This document shows positions 19,901 through 27,592 of a stretch of DNA of 64,000 bases, piece after piece. The position numbers and the translations under genes are program-made. The DNA is from Symbiodinium natans (taxonomy: Eukaryota; Sar; Dinophyceae; Suessiales; Symbiodiniaceae), in assembly GCA_905221605.1 (NCBI GenBank), contig CAJNDS010002350.1, positions 410,506 through 474,505 of the forward strand, in the 5' to 3' direction. The notes beneath the pieces are model-generated. The model was not told where the DNA came from. It did not search any database and saw nothing but the letters and a program-made list of their open reading frames with translations. Within the stretch, counting starts at the first letter, position 1, and each line of letters starts with the position of its first letter.

Positions 19901-20635
19901 GTGAGAGAACATATTAATTTTGAATTAGTTGATACACCAGAGCGTTTTCAAAAAGTAGTTAATGCTCCTACTTATAAGCACAGACACATCATAAACGAAA
20001 ACCTAGTAGGAGTTGAAAAGTTAAAAGAAACAGTAAAACTTAACAAGCCTATATATGTAGGTATGAGTATATTAGACTTGAGTAAGTTACATATGTATTC
20101 ATTCTATTATGATGTGTTGAAGAAAAAGTACGAAGACAAGGTAAGGCTAATATATACAGATACTGATAGTTTTGTAACACACATAGAAACAGAAGATGTA
20201 TATGATGATTTTAATGATATTAAAAAATACATGGATTTTAGCGGTTATGATAAAGAACATAAATGTTATGATGCTACTAATAAGAAGGTGCTCGGAAAAT
20301 TTAAAGATGAAGTAGATGGTAAAATAATTACCAACTTCATAGGCTTAAAACCTAAATCATATGCATTCAAAATATACAATCAAGAAAAGGAAGAAAAGAA
20401 ATCAAAAGGAACTGTAAAACACAAGGTAAAGCGAGAACTGAATTACAAAAAATATTTAGAAACACTTGAAGATAACAAATGTGATACAGTATCATTCAAC
20501 AGTATAAGAAGTAAAAATCATCAAATATATTCAATAAATCAGGTAAAGATGGCATTATCAAGCTATGACAATGAAAGATATTATTTAGATAAGGTAAACA
20601 GTTTACCTTATGGGCATTATAAAACATATCAATGA
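16985..20635 (+). CDS. polB: Protein-primed family B DNA polymerase, main part
   Basis: 1216 residues. The open frame starts formally at 16937, but its first 16 codons are LTR and duplication; viral sequence begins at 16985. From the 16937 numbering: a C2H2 finger FHCHFCQKGF at about 346; Exo I YGDFECL at about 400; a Cys/His module (CFICGGSF...DHCHFTGLYRGCAHNKCN, about 500-540) like those in Polinton and adintovirus polymerases; Exo II FHNLKNYDAHLI at about 552; Exo III YLKTDVLLLTDVF at about 710; Pol A YLDANNLYGLAMCQ at about 810; Pol B region KLMNNAVYGKTMENV at about 975; Pol C YTDTDSF at about 1073. Catalytic residues are present. It replicates the viral DNA from its terminal repeats using a protein primer. 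Without the first 60 codons this copy is probably inactive. Confidence 0.93.
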   Translation, partial: NQSKPFTERLTKKLDKISKTPEYKRFKVLNDASKKVMVRQALKSYAIKNKASITDEKSALKSYANSYSISNINLSGLKGLSYLKYQKERLNDYLKKHKSMKVLITVDIIFEHADEEEEISHTIGSRRYNILNEDDLNNAINNMASDIELLVENKNLKKSGLKVKKVNKITIHYDKYDPTRAGKFIELPDWISKKKACINIKNYDDFCLKYCILCRFYDIYKKDHPERLFHYAKLLDNESLITWDGVNFPASNEDIQHFEEINNNTISVNVYTVDNDNNKIRVDRVTKIVKPSCHVNLLRLDEDDKSHYVYIKDYSRLMGSQTNKTTNRMFHCHFCQKGFKHERLLTAHTVKGCMANEVQAIEMPEEKEKMMFQKHYKKLRCPYVIYGDFECLTTLSNEGLKGSYTELSNPVKGAYQEHKPSGFMLNVVNSITDEVKPYIYRGEDCMEQFCKTMNEIREEIFEKMKTPKPMIITHEQEKEFQDCKKCFICGGSFNNTKDKKKVRDHCHFTGLYRGCAHNKCNLDYCFKFFKIPIFFHNLKNYDAHLIISNLDKLNTKKDNISVIAQNSEKFITFCLKQLEFKDSFSFLSSSLDKLVKLTKYEDNIKRENWTNHFSYSKNSEYVKDDYDLDLLTDKGIYPYDYMNDFTKFNETELPPKKEFYSQLAEEDIKDEDYEKALHIWKHFNIKNLGEYHDLYLKTDVLLLTDVFENFRTKCLEDYGLDPAHYYTLPNFAWDAMLLKTGVTLDLIYDEELYKMVEKGLRGGMCQVSKRRAEANNKYMNEMYDEKKPSSYINYLDANNLYGLAMCQKLPYKDIKFVDNFTEEQLNSWSDTNVGFILDVDLEYPKELHDKHVDYPLAPEIMNVTTDMLSETQKTIYKAYNHNKEPRDEKTNKLILNVYDKQNYVLHIKMLKYYLKQGLKLKKINRAIMFKQKEWLKPWIDFNTNKRKEATSDFEKDMYKLMNNAVYGKTMENVREHINFELVDTPERFQKVVNAPTYKHRHIINENLVGVEKLKETVKLNKPIYVGMSILDLSKLHMYSFYYDVLKKKYEDKVRLIYTDTDSFVTHIETEDVYDDFNDIKKYMDFSGYDKEHKCYDATNKKVLGKFKDEVDGKIITNFIGLKPKSYAFKIYNQEKEEKKSKGTVKHKVKRELNYKKYLETLEDNKCDTVSFNSIRSKNHQIYSINQVKMALSSYDNERYYLDKVNSLPYGHYKTYQ

Positions 20636-20641
20636 AGATTA

Positions 20642-20668
20642 ATTTTATAATTCATAAGATTATAAAAT
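20642..20668. terminator. Hairpin between convergent genes
   Basis: ATTTTATAA (20642-20650) pairs with TTATAAAAT (20660-20668) around a 9-base loop. It lies between the PolB stop and the minus-strand gene stop. One of several hairpins at gene ends in this virus. Confidence 0.5.
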
Positions 20669-20894
20669 AATCTTTTATAGTTTTAGCTTTCATTTGTTGT
20701 TGTTGTCTACAGAACTTGCAAGAACGAGATTTGCATTTACATTTGTTTGTAACTTCAAAAGCATGTGGAGCGAAATACTGACCACACGTTTTACACTTTA
20801 TTAGGTCGTGAATGCCGTCTCTTCTTGTGTTAGTTTCATTTAAATCTACTTCATTCTTCATTACATTTAATGTAGGTTTTTTCCTTTTTATCAT
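20652..20894 (-). CDS. Small zinc-ribbon-like protein
   Basis: 80 residues with paired cysteines: CKTCGQYFAPHAF, then CKCKSRSCKFC. Spacing suggests a treble-clef or ribbon binding one or two zinc ions. The ends are basic. It overlaps the next upstream minus-strand gene by 44 bases, so the two are probably co-transcribed. No family is recognised; a DNA- or RNA-binding role is an inference. Confidence 0.65.
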   Translation of the reverse strand: MIKRKKPTLNVMKNEVDLNETNTRRDGIHDLIKCKTCGQYFAPHAFEVTNKCKCKSRSCKFCRQQQQMKAKTIKDYFIIL

Positions 20895-21138
20895 ACTTAA
20901 TCTTATAATATTCTAGAGTAGTGGCTTTAGGGTTAAGTATGTCACCGCTGTTTAGTTTCGTTAGGTAGGTGTTCCGTTTATTATCGTATGTAGCATCTTT
21001 ATCAGTATTTGGTTTCGTATATCTTGGTTTCGTGTTCTTTTCTATGTTTTCAATCTTTTCATTCATTTCCTCTAGCATCTTCAATATATCCATAGTATTG
21101 ACATAGCATTTCTCGTCAAACTCTTCGGTCTTACTCAT
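20851..21138 (-). CDS. Small coiled-coil protein, unknown
   Basis: 95 residues. Residues 14-34 (DILKMLEEMNEKIENIEKN) form a short coiled coil. The C-terminal half is Lys/Tyr/Thr-rich. It lies in a minus-strand run of three small genes between PolB and the ATPase. AT-rich viral codon use supports it. No homologue recognised. Confidence 0.6.
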   Translation of the reverse strand: MSKTEEFDEKCYVNTMDILKMLEEMNEKIENIEKNTKPRYTKPNTDKDATYDNKRNTYLTKLNSGDILNPKATTLEYYKIKYDKKEKTYIKCNEE

Positions 21139-21201
21139 ATATGTATATTAAAATAATAAGTTTTTAAATAAAAGTTTTTATAAAAAGTTTTTTCAATATA
21201 T

Positions 21202-21549
21202 TTAATCCATATTATTAAGTTTATGTAAATTCTGTAGTTCTTTCACATCTTCTTCAAGTTTCTGTAACCTTTCTTCCGGTGTTGGTTTTCTACTACCAAA
21301 ACCAGTATCAGCGGTATCAACGTCTTCATGGTCGTTCATGTTTGATTGAAATATTGTGTTACCATCAGGCGTTGTTCCTCTACCAACTTTCCAACTTGTC
21401 CTGTTTTCAATTTTACTTACTACAACGTTACCCTCTTTATCTGTGCTTGTTTTTGTTTCTTTGTGTAGTGCCTTCCTATTACATTTGCAGAAATTACAAT
21501 CAATAGTGCTCTTGTCCAAATGTACATCACTATTTTCTTCTTTACTCAT
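21202..21549 (-). CDS. Small acidic protein with Cys cluster and C-terminal coiled coil
   Basis: 115 residues. CNFCKC near the N-terminus; the C-terminus PEERLQKLEEDVKELQNLHKL is a clear coiled coil. The middle contains GFGSRKPTPEER. It is the first gene of the minus-strand trio and is divergent from the packaging ATPase. Function unknown. Confidence 0.6.
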   Translation of the reverse strand: MSKEENSDVHLDKSTIDCNFCKCNRKALHKETKTSTDKEGNVVVSKIENRTSWKVGRGTTPDGNTIFQSNMNDHEDVDTADTGFGSRKPTPEERLQKLEEDVKELQNLHKLNNMD

Positions 21550-21568
21550 ATTATTAACAATTAGATTA

Positions 21569-21699
21569 AATGGTTAATAATATGACATTTCAAACTAATT
21601 CGCACATTTGCTTATGAAATGTGAATTAGGGGAACTCCTTCCGAACGCATGGGCGAGGCAATGGGGTTATACAATCTGTGCTTTTTATTGTTAACCATT
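21569..21699. promoter_or_regulatory. Structured divergent intergenic region
   Basis: An outer inverted repeat AATGGTTAA (21569-21577) / TTAACCATT (21691-21699) encloses an inner hairpin. In that hairpin CTAATTCGCACATTT (21595-21609) pairs with AAATGTGAATTAG (21617-21629), with a two-base bulge. The enclosed part is clearly more GC-rich than its surroundings. It separates a minus-strand trio from the ATPase. It may be a bidirectional promoter, origin or small RNA; undecided. Confidence 0.45.
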
Positions 21700-21731
21700 A
21701 TATAATAGAAATTAATTTCTAAATAGTAATA

Positions 21732-22448
21732 ATGATAACTCCCATAGTTAAACCTGTTAATGTTAAAGAATATGATTTTAAACAATCTAAATATGAAGTG
21801 GCACCACGACTACCTGCATCTATGATTATATCTGCTCCATCTGGTTCTGGAAAAACTATATTATTACAATCGTTAATTTTGGATATTTATAGAAACTGTT
21901 TTGCTCGTATTTACATATGGTCGCCTAGTATAAATGTGGATAGTATATGGATACCTGTGAAAAAATATATTAAAGATGAAATGAAAGTAGGTACTGAAAA
22001 GGAACAATGTTTCTTTGAGGAATATATCGCATCAGATTTACAAAAAGTCATAGAAAGACACCATAAAGTTATAGAATACCAGAAGAAAAATGAACATAAA
22101 ACATTACATTCGTGTTTGCTTGTCATTGATGATATGGCAGATAATGAAAAATTTAGCAGACACTCAAGTTTGTTAAATCAGTTGTATGTGCGCGGGAGAC
22201 ACAATGCTTTAAGCGTGATTACAAGTGTTCAAGCATATCGGGCATTGTCAAGAATTATAAGGGTCAATTCTAGACAGTTGTTTTTCTTCAAGATGAGAAA
22301 CTATAAAGAGATAGAGACAATGACCGAGGAGCTCGCCGCGATGTTAATAAATAAAAAGATGTTGGCCGACGCTAAAAATGTAGCGGAAGCAAAGAAACTA
22401 TTATTAGAGATTTACAATGAAGCAACAAGTGAACCATATAGTTTTTGA
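21732..22448 (+). CDS. A32/FtsK-HerA family genome packaging ATPase
   Basis: 238 residues, the usual PLV length. Walker A is APSGSGKT (residues 35-42), Walker B LLVIDDMAD (Asp133-Asp134). RVNSRQLFFFKMRNYKE further on fits the arginine-finger and sensor region of packaging ATPases. It powers DNA entry into preformed capsids. The N-terminal VKEYDFKQSKYEVAPRLPAS is typical of PLV and virophage homologues. The upstream region is AT-rich without an ACTTAAAG box, so it may be expressed with the virion genes. Confidence 0.92.
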   Translation: MITPIVKPVNVKEYDFKQSKYEVAPRLPASMIISAPSGSGKTILLQSLILDIYRNCFARIYIWSPSINVDSIWIPVKKYIKDEMKVGTEKEQCFFEEYIASDLQKVIERHHKVIEYQKKNEHKTLHSCLLVIDDMADNEKFSRHSSLLNQLYVRGRHNALSVITSVQAYRALSRIIRVNSRQLFFFKMRNYKEIETMTEELAAMLINKKMLADAKNVAEAKKLLLEIYNEATSEPYSF

Positions 22449-22530
22449 AATTGAAATTTAACTCAAAGCGATATTAACAAAGTATTTATGAAAAACTTTA
22501 CTCATAGAATAATGGTTGATGAAGAAGATA

Positions 22531-22537
22531 TTTAAAG
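22531..22537 (+). promoter_or_regulatory. TTTAAAG box upstream of GIY-YIG gene
   Basis: TTTAAAG starts 39 bp before the ATG. It is a variant of the ACTTAAAG box found before PolB and four other genes. Confidence 0.35.
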
Positions 22538-22569
22538 AAATAGAACTTTATATAACTTAATAGGACATA

Positions 22570-23112
22570 ATGCCCATTAAACCGATTGATTATAGTCAGA
22601 CTCATTTTTATAAAATAGTTTGTAAAGACTTATCTATCAAAGACTGTTATGTTGGACACACAACTAACTTCAAAAACCGTAAGAACGCTCATAAAACAAG
22701 TCATTATAATTCAAACGGTAAAACTTATAATGGAAGAATAAACAACAAGTATTTGTATAATTTTATTTCTGATAATGGAGGTTGGGAGAATTGGGAAATG
22801 ATATTAGTAGAAACACATAAATGTGAAAACGAATTGGACGCGAAAAGGAAAGAGAGAGAATACATAGAACTATTAAATGCAACGTTAAATGTATCTCGTC
22901 CTCTAATAAACAGAGAGGAGAGAGCAGAATATAAAAAGCAACGGGCAGAGAAGAATGCAGAAAAGGTAAAAGAGAGAAAACACCAGTGGTATATAGAAAA
23001 CAAAGAGAAATGTAATCAGAAAAGCAAAGAAGACTATGAACGACATAAAGAATACTATAATAAAAAGAATATGGAGCGTTATTATAGCAAAAAACTAGAA
23101 CCAGTTGATTAA
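22570..23112 (+). CDS. GIY-YIG family endonuclease
   Basis: 180 residues. FYKIVCKD and CYVGHTTNFKNRKNAHK give the GIY-YIG-type strands plus the conserved Arg. ELDAKRKEREYIELLNATLN supplies the catalytic Glu and the closing Asn. The C-terminal 70 residues are highly charged and Lys/Glu-rich (KKQRAEKNAEKVKERKHQW), probably a DNA-binding helix. Such nucleases are frequent in PLVs and giant viruses and may act in recombination or as homing enzymes. It sits alone between the ATPase and a convergent minus-strand block. Confidence 0.85.
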   Translation: MPIKPIDYSQTHFYKIVCKDLSIKDCYVGHTTNFKNRKNAHKTSHYNSNGKTYNGRINNKYLYNFISDNGGWENWEMILVETHKCENELDAKRKEREYIELLNATLNVSRPLINREERAEYKKQRAEKNAEKVKERKHQWYIENKEKCNQKSKEDYERHKEYYNKKNMERYYSKKLEPVD

Positions 23113-23141
23113 TAATATTATCTTTTTGATAATATTATTAA
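23109..23141. terminator. Perfect 14-bp hairpin between convergent genes
   Basis: TTAATAATATTATC (23109-23122) and GATAATATTATTAA (23128-23141) flank a TTTTT loop. It lies exactly between the GIY-YIG stop and the stop of the minus-strand gene, so it could end transcripts from both sides. Confidence 0.6.
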
Positions 23142-23351
23142 TTATATTATGGAATAATTACATAAACTCACAGGTGGCAAACGATAATATATTTTATCGC
23201 TTTTTGTTTCTTCTAATTTTTCAACTCTTTCAATAACATCTTTTAATGTATTAAATAATAATATATCTGTTCTTGTTTTTTCATTAACATCTAGTTCTTT
23301 TATTTGTTTCATATTTTCAGTAGCTGTAGTTTTAGATGTTTTAGAACCCAT
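23142..23351 (-). CDS. Small protein with possible N-myristoylation signal
   Basis: 69 residues, MGSKTSKTTATEN at the start: Gly2 with Ser/Thr around positions 5-6 fits the myristoylation pattern. VIERVEKLEETKSDK is a short coiled coil. It ends with a few hydrophobic residues. It follows the fibre gene on the same strand. Membrane or capsid attachment is a guess. Confidence 0.5.
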   Translation of the reverse strand: MGSKTSKTTATENMKQIKELDVNEKTRTDILLFNTLKDVIERVEKLEETKSDKIYYRLPPVSLCNYSII

Positions 23352-23370
23352 ATATTATTATTTAGATTTT

Positions 23371-25194
23371 TTATTTTCCTTCCCCTTTTCCTTTGCCTTT
23401 TAATGTTTTTATCTCTTTTTCTAATTTATCAATGCGATTTAATGCATTTTGTAAAGCACTCCATAAAATGGGTGTAGTCATTGTATAATCAAATTTCAAA
23501 TATCCGTCTTGTCCTTCTTTAACCATATTTTGCCATTCGTCGGGAACTTTCTTACTTATAAAGTCATTAGCAATAAAACCACAACAAGATTTACCCTGTT
23601 GTCTGTCATCAATAAAATGATATGTTTTTGGAACAATGTATTTAACTAACTCAACTGCCTTTTTCTGGTTAAGTTCCTTAATATCTTTTTTCAGTCGTTT
23701 GTCGGAACTTGGAATTAGAGACCCTGTGTATTCAATATCACCATTAACGAGAATACCACCCGGTGAAATAGAAAATACATCATTCGATACTGAAACACTA
23801 CCAAAATAAAATGCATATTCTCCTCCCGCGTCAGTATTTAAAAATTGTATCTGGTCTACTGTGCTTATTGTCTCTTGTGTTATTTCTAAATTATTCATTT
23901 TTACTTTTCCATCTGTTATTTTAATTTCCGGCGTTGAAGCTTCTAATCCAACTGTTAAATTAATATCTCCTAAAGCGTCACCATTTCTAATATATAATTT
24001 ATATTGAGTATCCAATACTTCTTTAAACTCACTACTATTCTGAAACATAAAACGACCCCAACTAATAACATCTGCCTCACCAACGATATTACCAATACTA
24101 TTAAATGTTTGATTATTTGTAACTGCTCCATTAATAGTAATTCCGTTAGTGTCGTTTAATTGTAACGCTATTGTTCCTGTTGTAGGGTCGGTTGTTCTAT
24201 TTGATTGTAATGAAAAATTAATTTCATTTGTTGATATAACATTCAATGAATTATTGACGTCCGCTCGTTGAAATATTCTACCTGAATTATTAACATAAAT
24301 ATCACTATTAAATGTTGATATATTTTGAAACGATGCTGTCCCACCAAAATTACTATTGCCACCCGAAACATTTAATTTATTTGAACCTTGAATAACACCA
24401 ATACCTAAACTTAAACAATAAACGCCATTACCGTTTGCTGTATTTAATAGAAGTAATGAAGAACTGTCATTGCTTGTATTATAAGCATTCATATTAAATG
24501 AATTGAATTTTAGATATCCTTGTGCATTTTTTACAGTTAAAACATTACTAGCGTCGGTTGTATTTTTATAAAATGTCAATCCATTAGCATTATTAATATT
24601 AGCATTTTCACCATCATAGTTTAAATCATTTGTTAAATCTAAATTACCATCAACTTTTAAATTTTGTCTAACAATAGCACTATCAACAACATCTAATGTA
24701 TATCCTCCTGTTAATGTATTTGATGCTGTATCTACTGATAACGAATGAGATTTAACATATTCATTAGCATTACTATTTAAATTTAAAATTCTTCCTGTAT
24801 CACCAACTGAATTATAACAATCAATACTATCATTATTAAAAGTAATATAATTATCAGTAGTTCTAACTGTAAATGATAAATTAGCATCCGCTGTATTTTC
24901 TACTACTAAACCACCTGTTGGCGTTTCTATTTTACCTGACATTTTATATCCTGCGTTATTATTTGATAAATCTAATTGTTTCATTGTATCATCTGATGTA
25001 TTATTACATAATATTTTATCACCTTTTAAAGTTATATAACTTGTTTGATTTCTAAAAGTCGCTACATCTCTATCTGCTTCTGCTCCAAATTGATTACTGA
25101 AAATCAACCCTGCTAATGGTTCAATATTAAATGTTGAATTTTTTAATGTTAGTCCTTGATGTAAAATAGTAGGTCTTGATACATCAATAACTGG
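23371..25194 (-). CDS. Fibre protein, main part, with C-terminal S74-type chaperone
   Basis: About 607 residues in this phase. The formal start at 25107 is an internal TTG. Sense clearly continues upstream (PVIDVSRPTILHQGLTLKNS) to 25194, where a -1 shift links to the next entry. Most of the chain is Asn/Ser/Thr-rich beta repeats, as in trimeric fibres. The end has SSDKRLKKDIKELNQ (Ser and Lys of the S74 self-cleaving site), then GKSCCGFIANDF, then a coiled coil (LQNALNRIDKLEKEIKTL). S74 domains trimerise phage and viral fibres and then cut themselves off. It probably forms the host-contact fibre of the virion. Same strand and just downstream of the capsid gene. Confidence 0.85.
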   Translation of the reverse strand, partial: PVIDVSRPTILHQGLTLKNSTFNIEPLAGLIFSNQFGAEADRDVATFRNQTSYITLKGDKILCNNTSDDTMKQLDLSNNNAGYKMSGKIETPTGGLVVENTADANLSFTVRTTDNYITFNNDSIDCYNSVGDTGRILNLNSNANEYVKSHSLSVDTASNTLTGGYTLDVVDSAIVRQNLKVDGNLDLTNDLNYDGENANINNANGLTFYKNTTDASNVLTVKNAQGYLKFNSFNMNAYNTSNDSSSLLLLNTANGNGVYCLSLGIGVIQGSNKLNVSGGNSNFGGTASFQNISTFNSDIYVNNSGRIFQRADVNNSLNVISTNEINFSLQSNRTTDPTTGTIALQLNDTNGITINGAVTNNQTFNSIGNIVGEADVISWGRFMFQNSSEFKEVLDTQYKLYIRNGDALGDINLTVGLEASTPEIKITDGKVKMNNLEITQETISTVDQIQFLNTDAGGEYAFYFGSVSVSNDVFSISPGGILVNGDIEYTGSLIPSSDKRLKKDIKELNQKKAVELVKYIVPKTYHFIDDRQQGKSCCGFIANDFISKKVPDEWQNMVKEGQDGYLKFDYTMTTPILWSALQNALNRIDKLEKEIKTLKGKGKGEGK

Positions 25195-25679
25195 AAAAAA
25201 TGAAACATTGTCAGTAAATTAGCCTTTAATGCAAGAAAATTATCAATTTCTGTATCAGTGTATCCACCGCCACCTCCTGCACCTGCTATTAATGTGTCCA
25301 CCTCTCCCTTATTGTAAAAGTTGGTAGCTAATAATGTGTTATTTTGATAATTCGTAGATAAATTTGTGTCTATCTGTGTTGATGTGTAATAATTAGTAAA
25401 TGTAGTGTCTATTTCTGTTTTATTGTAAAAATTGGTAGCTAGAACTGTGTTAGTTTGATAATTGTTAGTTAAATCTGTGTTAATTGCATTAATATTACTG
25501 AAATTTTGTAGTTGTTTTGTGTTTAAAACTGCTATTGCATCAGTATTTGCTGTTACTTCTGTTGTGTTGTTTATGTCGTTAAGTTCTGTTTTTGTTGCAT
25601 ATAATAAAGAAATGTCTGTTCCGCTTACAATAACATTATCTGCTGTTAATGTGTTTGTATTATTTAGTGTCAAAGGCAT
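25149..25679 (-). CDS. Fibre protein, N-terminal part
   Basis: 176 codons starting MPLTLNNTNT. It has repeats of the YNKxEID type found in trimeric fibre shafts: NYQTNTVLATNFYNKTEID, then NYQNNTLLATNFYNKGEVD. A Gly run (AGAGGGGGY) precedes the shift point. The last 14 residues after LLTMFHFF are unlike the rest. At 25200-25194 the codons CAT TTT TTC contain the heptamer T_TTT_TTC, and a -1 shift there enters the long fibre frame. It could make a short form alone and a 769-residue form by frameshift. A one-base deletion or homopolymer error in the T run is the simpler alternative. Confidence 0.8.
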   Translation of the reverse strand: MPLTLNNTNTLTADNVIVSGTDISLLYATKTELNDINNTTEVTANTDAIAVLNTKQLQNFSNINAINTDLTNNYQTNTVLATNFYNKTEIDTTFTNYYTSTQIDTNLSTNYQNNTLLATNFYNKGEVDTLIAGAGGGGGYTDTEIDNFLALKANLLTMFHFFQLLMYQDLLFYIKD

Positions 25680-25683
25680 TAGT

Positions 25684-25822
25684 TAATATTAATAAAATAG
25701 ATAATTATTTTATTAATATTATTTCATTGTTTAATCGTAAACGGCATAGCCCTTTAGGATTAGATGTTTTACATCTAATCGTAAACCGCGTAGCGCTTTA
25801 GGATTAAATCTTTGATTTAATC
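25684..25822. repeat. Cluster of three perfect hairpins before the fibre gene
   Basis: First, a 16-bp stem TAATATTAATAAAATA (25684-25699) / 25706-25721. Second, GATTAGATGT (25758-25767) / ACATCTAATC (25771-25780). Third, GATTAAATC (25802-25810) / GATTTAATC (25814-25822). The last two sit in a tandem repeat with TCGTAAACNGC...GCNYTTTAGGATT units. The third overlaps the end of the capsid gene. Likely 3'-end signals of the capsid transcript or the fibre promoter region. Confidence 0.6.
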
Positions 25823-27247
25823 GTAAACCTTTAAACCTAAATCCTTAATCTCTAATATTTGTTCCGACAGTAATGATATATAAATATTATCAGGCATAGC
25901 AGTAGTTGTTATTGAAGCATTTGCAGGTTTAACTTTTACTAACATCTGTTGTCCAGCGCGTGTATTAATTCCAGTATATGAACTATCAGGCACTTTTTCA
26001 AATGAAAACCCAAATACAAATTGACGGTCACGATATTGTCTAAAATCAATTGACATTGAGTGTTGATGAAACATTGGAAGATTTAATGCCTTTCTTAAGT
26101 GATAATAGCATTCTTGAAGTGATGTAATCGGATACTCGGCATATAGTTTAGAACCTAATTGTATTTGCATTTGTAAATCAAAATTATTGTCATAAATTCC
26201 TTCAGTTTGTTCGTCTGATTGTTGTTGTGGGTGATAGACACGACAAAACTCTTTGTCACAGTATTCGTAACCTGTGCTTGGGTCTCCTTCCTTGTAAAAT
26301 GTAATGAATGATGCTACTAATTTTGATACTGAACGGATGACTTGGACGTTAATATCAGTTGTGCCTTTTACTGATTGAGATTGAGTAATATAAGTTGTAT
26401 AAGTAATGGGCAGGCCTTTTCCTTCTAAAAGATGTTTTACATATTCATTATTTAAGTTATTATCAAGGGTGCAAACATCACAAACAACACGAGCATTATT
26501 AATTTCCCAATCAGTGCTTGTATTTCTAAATTCAGCGTCTGCTTCTGTGGCAGGATTAACATCAGTTACAAATCTATTTCCTACAGCGTCCGTTGTGACA
26601 TCTTCAGGGTCAATTACACAATCAGTAGCATTAGTCACCAATTCTAATTCAATTGTTAAATTTCCCATATACTTTAAAGGCAAATACTTAAATTGACTGA
26701 ATAAACCACATAAGGGCTTAAATCCAACAATCATTTTATCCTTAAAGCCTTGACAAGTTAAACCATTCACTTCATATTTTAGTCTTGTGTCATTATCATT
26801 AACGAGAGTTTTAATTTCATCATCATATCTATAACCGAACCCTTCATTTGCTTCATCTTTTCTTGCACCTTGAGACATCATTTTAGAGAACATATGATGA
26901 ACACGGTTATAATTATCAAAATCTTCAACAACCTGATTACCGGCAATAATTCGCATTCGTCTGAAAAAACTATAAGGAGGAGATAATGGACGGAGTTTGT
27001 TATTATATGTTCCAATGTCAAGATTTTGTAATGTAAAAAAAATTCTTACTGATTGAGGGTCTAACCACGCGTTGTCTTCAGCATTTAATGAAAATTTCAA
27101 TACACGGTTACCACTTGTAGGCTTATAGATATTTGAACCAGAAGGCCAGAATGTAACACTTCTTCTACCAGTAATATAACTTGAACCTTTGTTTAATTTA
27201 AATGACAGGTTGTCAATGAGGATATCTTCCGGACTAAAAGTTTCCAT
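25817..27247 (-). CDS. mcp: Major capsid protein, double jelly-roll
   Basis: 476 residues, a usual PLV capsid length. The N-terminus has RRSVTFWPSGSNIYKPTSGNRVLKFSLN and WLDPQSVRIFFTLQN, typical of PLV capsid proteins, followed by RRMRIIAGNQVVEDFDNYNR. Two halves of alternating beta strands follow, and an aromatic, Gln-rich C-terminal half (FHQHSMSIDFRQYRDRQFVFGFSFEKVP). Trimers build the icosahedral shell. No ACTTAAAG box precedes it; the upstream is A/T-only, consistent with a late class. It heads the minus-strand order capsid, fibre, small protein. Confidence 0.9.
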   Translation of the reverse strand: METFSPEDILIDNLSFKLNKGSSYITGRRSVTFWPSGSNIYKPTSGNRVLKFSLNAEDNAWLDPQSVRIFFTLQNLDIGTYNNKLRPLSPPYSFFRRMRIIAGNQVVEDFDNYNRVHHMFSKMMSQGARKDEANEGFGYRYDDEIKTLVNDNDTRLKYEVNGLTCQGFKDKMIVGFKPLCGLFSQFKYLPLKYMGNLTIELELVTNATDCVIDPEDVTTDAVGNRFVTDVNPATEADAEFRNTSTDWEINNARVVCDVCTLDNNLNNEYVKHLLEGKGLPITYTTYITQSQSVKGTTDINVQVIRSVSKLVASFITFYKEGDPSTGYEYCDKEFCRVYHPQQQSDEQTEGIYDNNFDLQMQIQLGSKLYAEYPITSLQECYYHLRKALNLPMFHQHSMSIDFRQYRDRQFVFGFSFEKVPDSSYTGINTRAGQQMLVKVKPANASITTTAMPDNIYISLLSEQILEIKDLGLKVYD

Positions 27248-27306
27248 AATTATATATTCATTTATAGAAAAAAATAAATAATATTTGATTAAATATTTTT
27301 AAATAC

Positions 27307-27507
27307 TTACTCAAATATATTAAACTTAAACTTAATATTATTTTCAGATTTATTTTTACCTTTTTTCTTCATCTCATTTACAATATCTTTAGTATCTTCA
27401 TTATTCTCAACTAACTTTCTTATTTCGTCATAACTGTTCTGTTTAAACTTTTTCTCTTGTTTAGGCTTTTCAATTTTTTCATAACTATTAGATTTATAAG
27501 CAAACAT
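27307..27507 (-). CDS. Small Lys-rich protein
   Basis: 66 residues, about a third Lys/Glu. NSYDEIRKLVENN resembles the Pro-Thr-Tyr-(D/E)-E motif at the start of two other viral genes (30106, 31140). Possibly a virion or DNA-binding peptide. Placed between capsid and lipase on the same strand. Confidence 0.5.
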   Translation of the reverse strand: MFAYKSNSYEKIEKPKQEKKFKQNSYDEIRKLVENNEDTKDIVNEMKKKGKNKSENNIKFKFNIFE

Positions 27508-27592
27508 TATTAATACTATTGAGAAATTAATTAAATTGTTACAAATGTTTCACATTTTGAAGAATTTCATTAAAAATAAGTTTCACTTATTT

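Noticed and set aside
25105-25107. Start of the long fibre frame at 25107
   Set aside because: The codon is TTG inside a continuing protein-like sequence; sense extends upstream to the slippery site at 25194.
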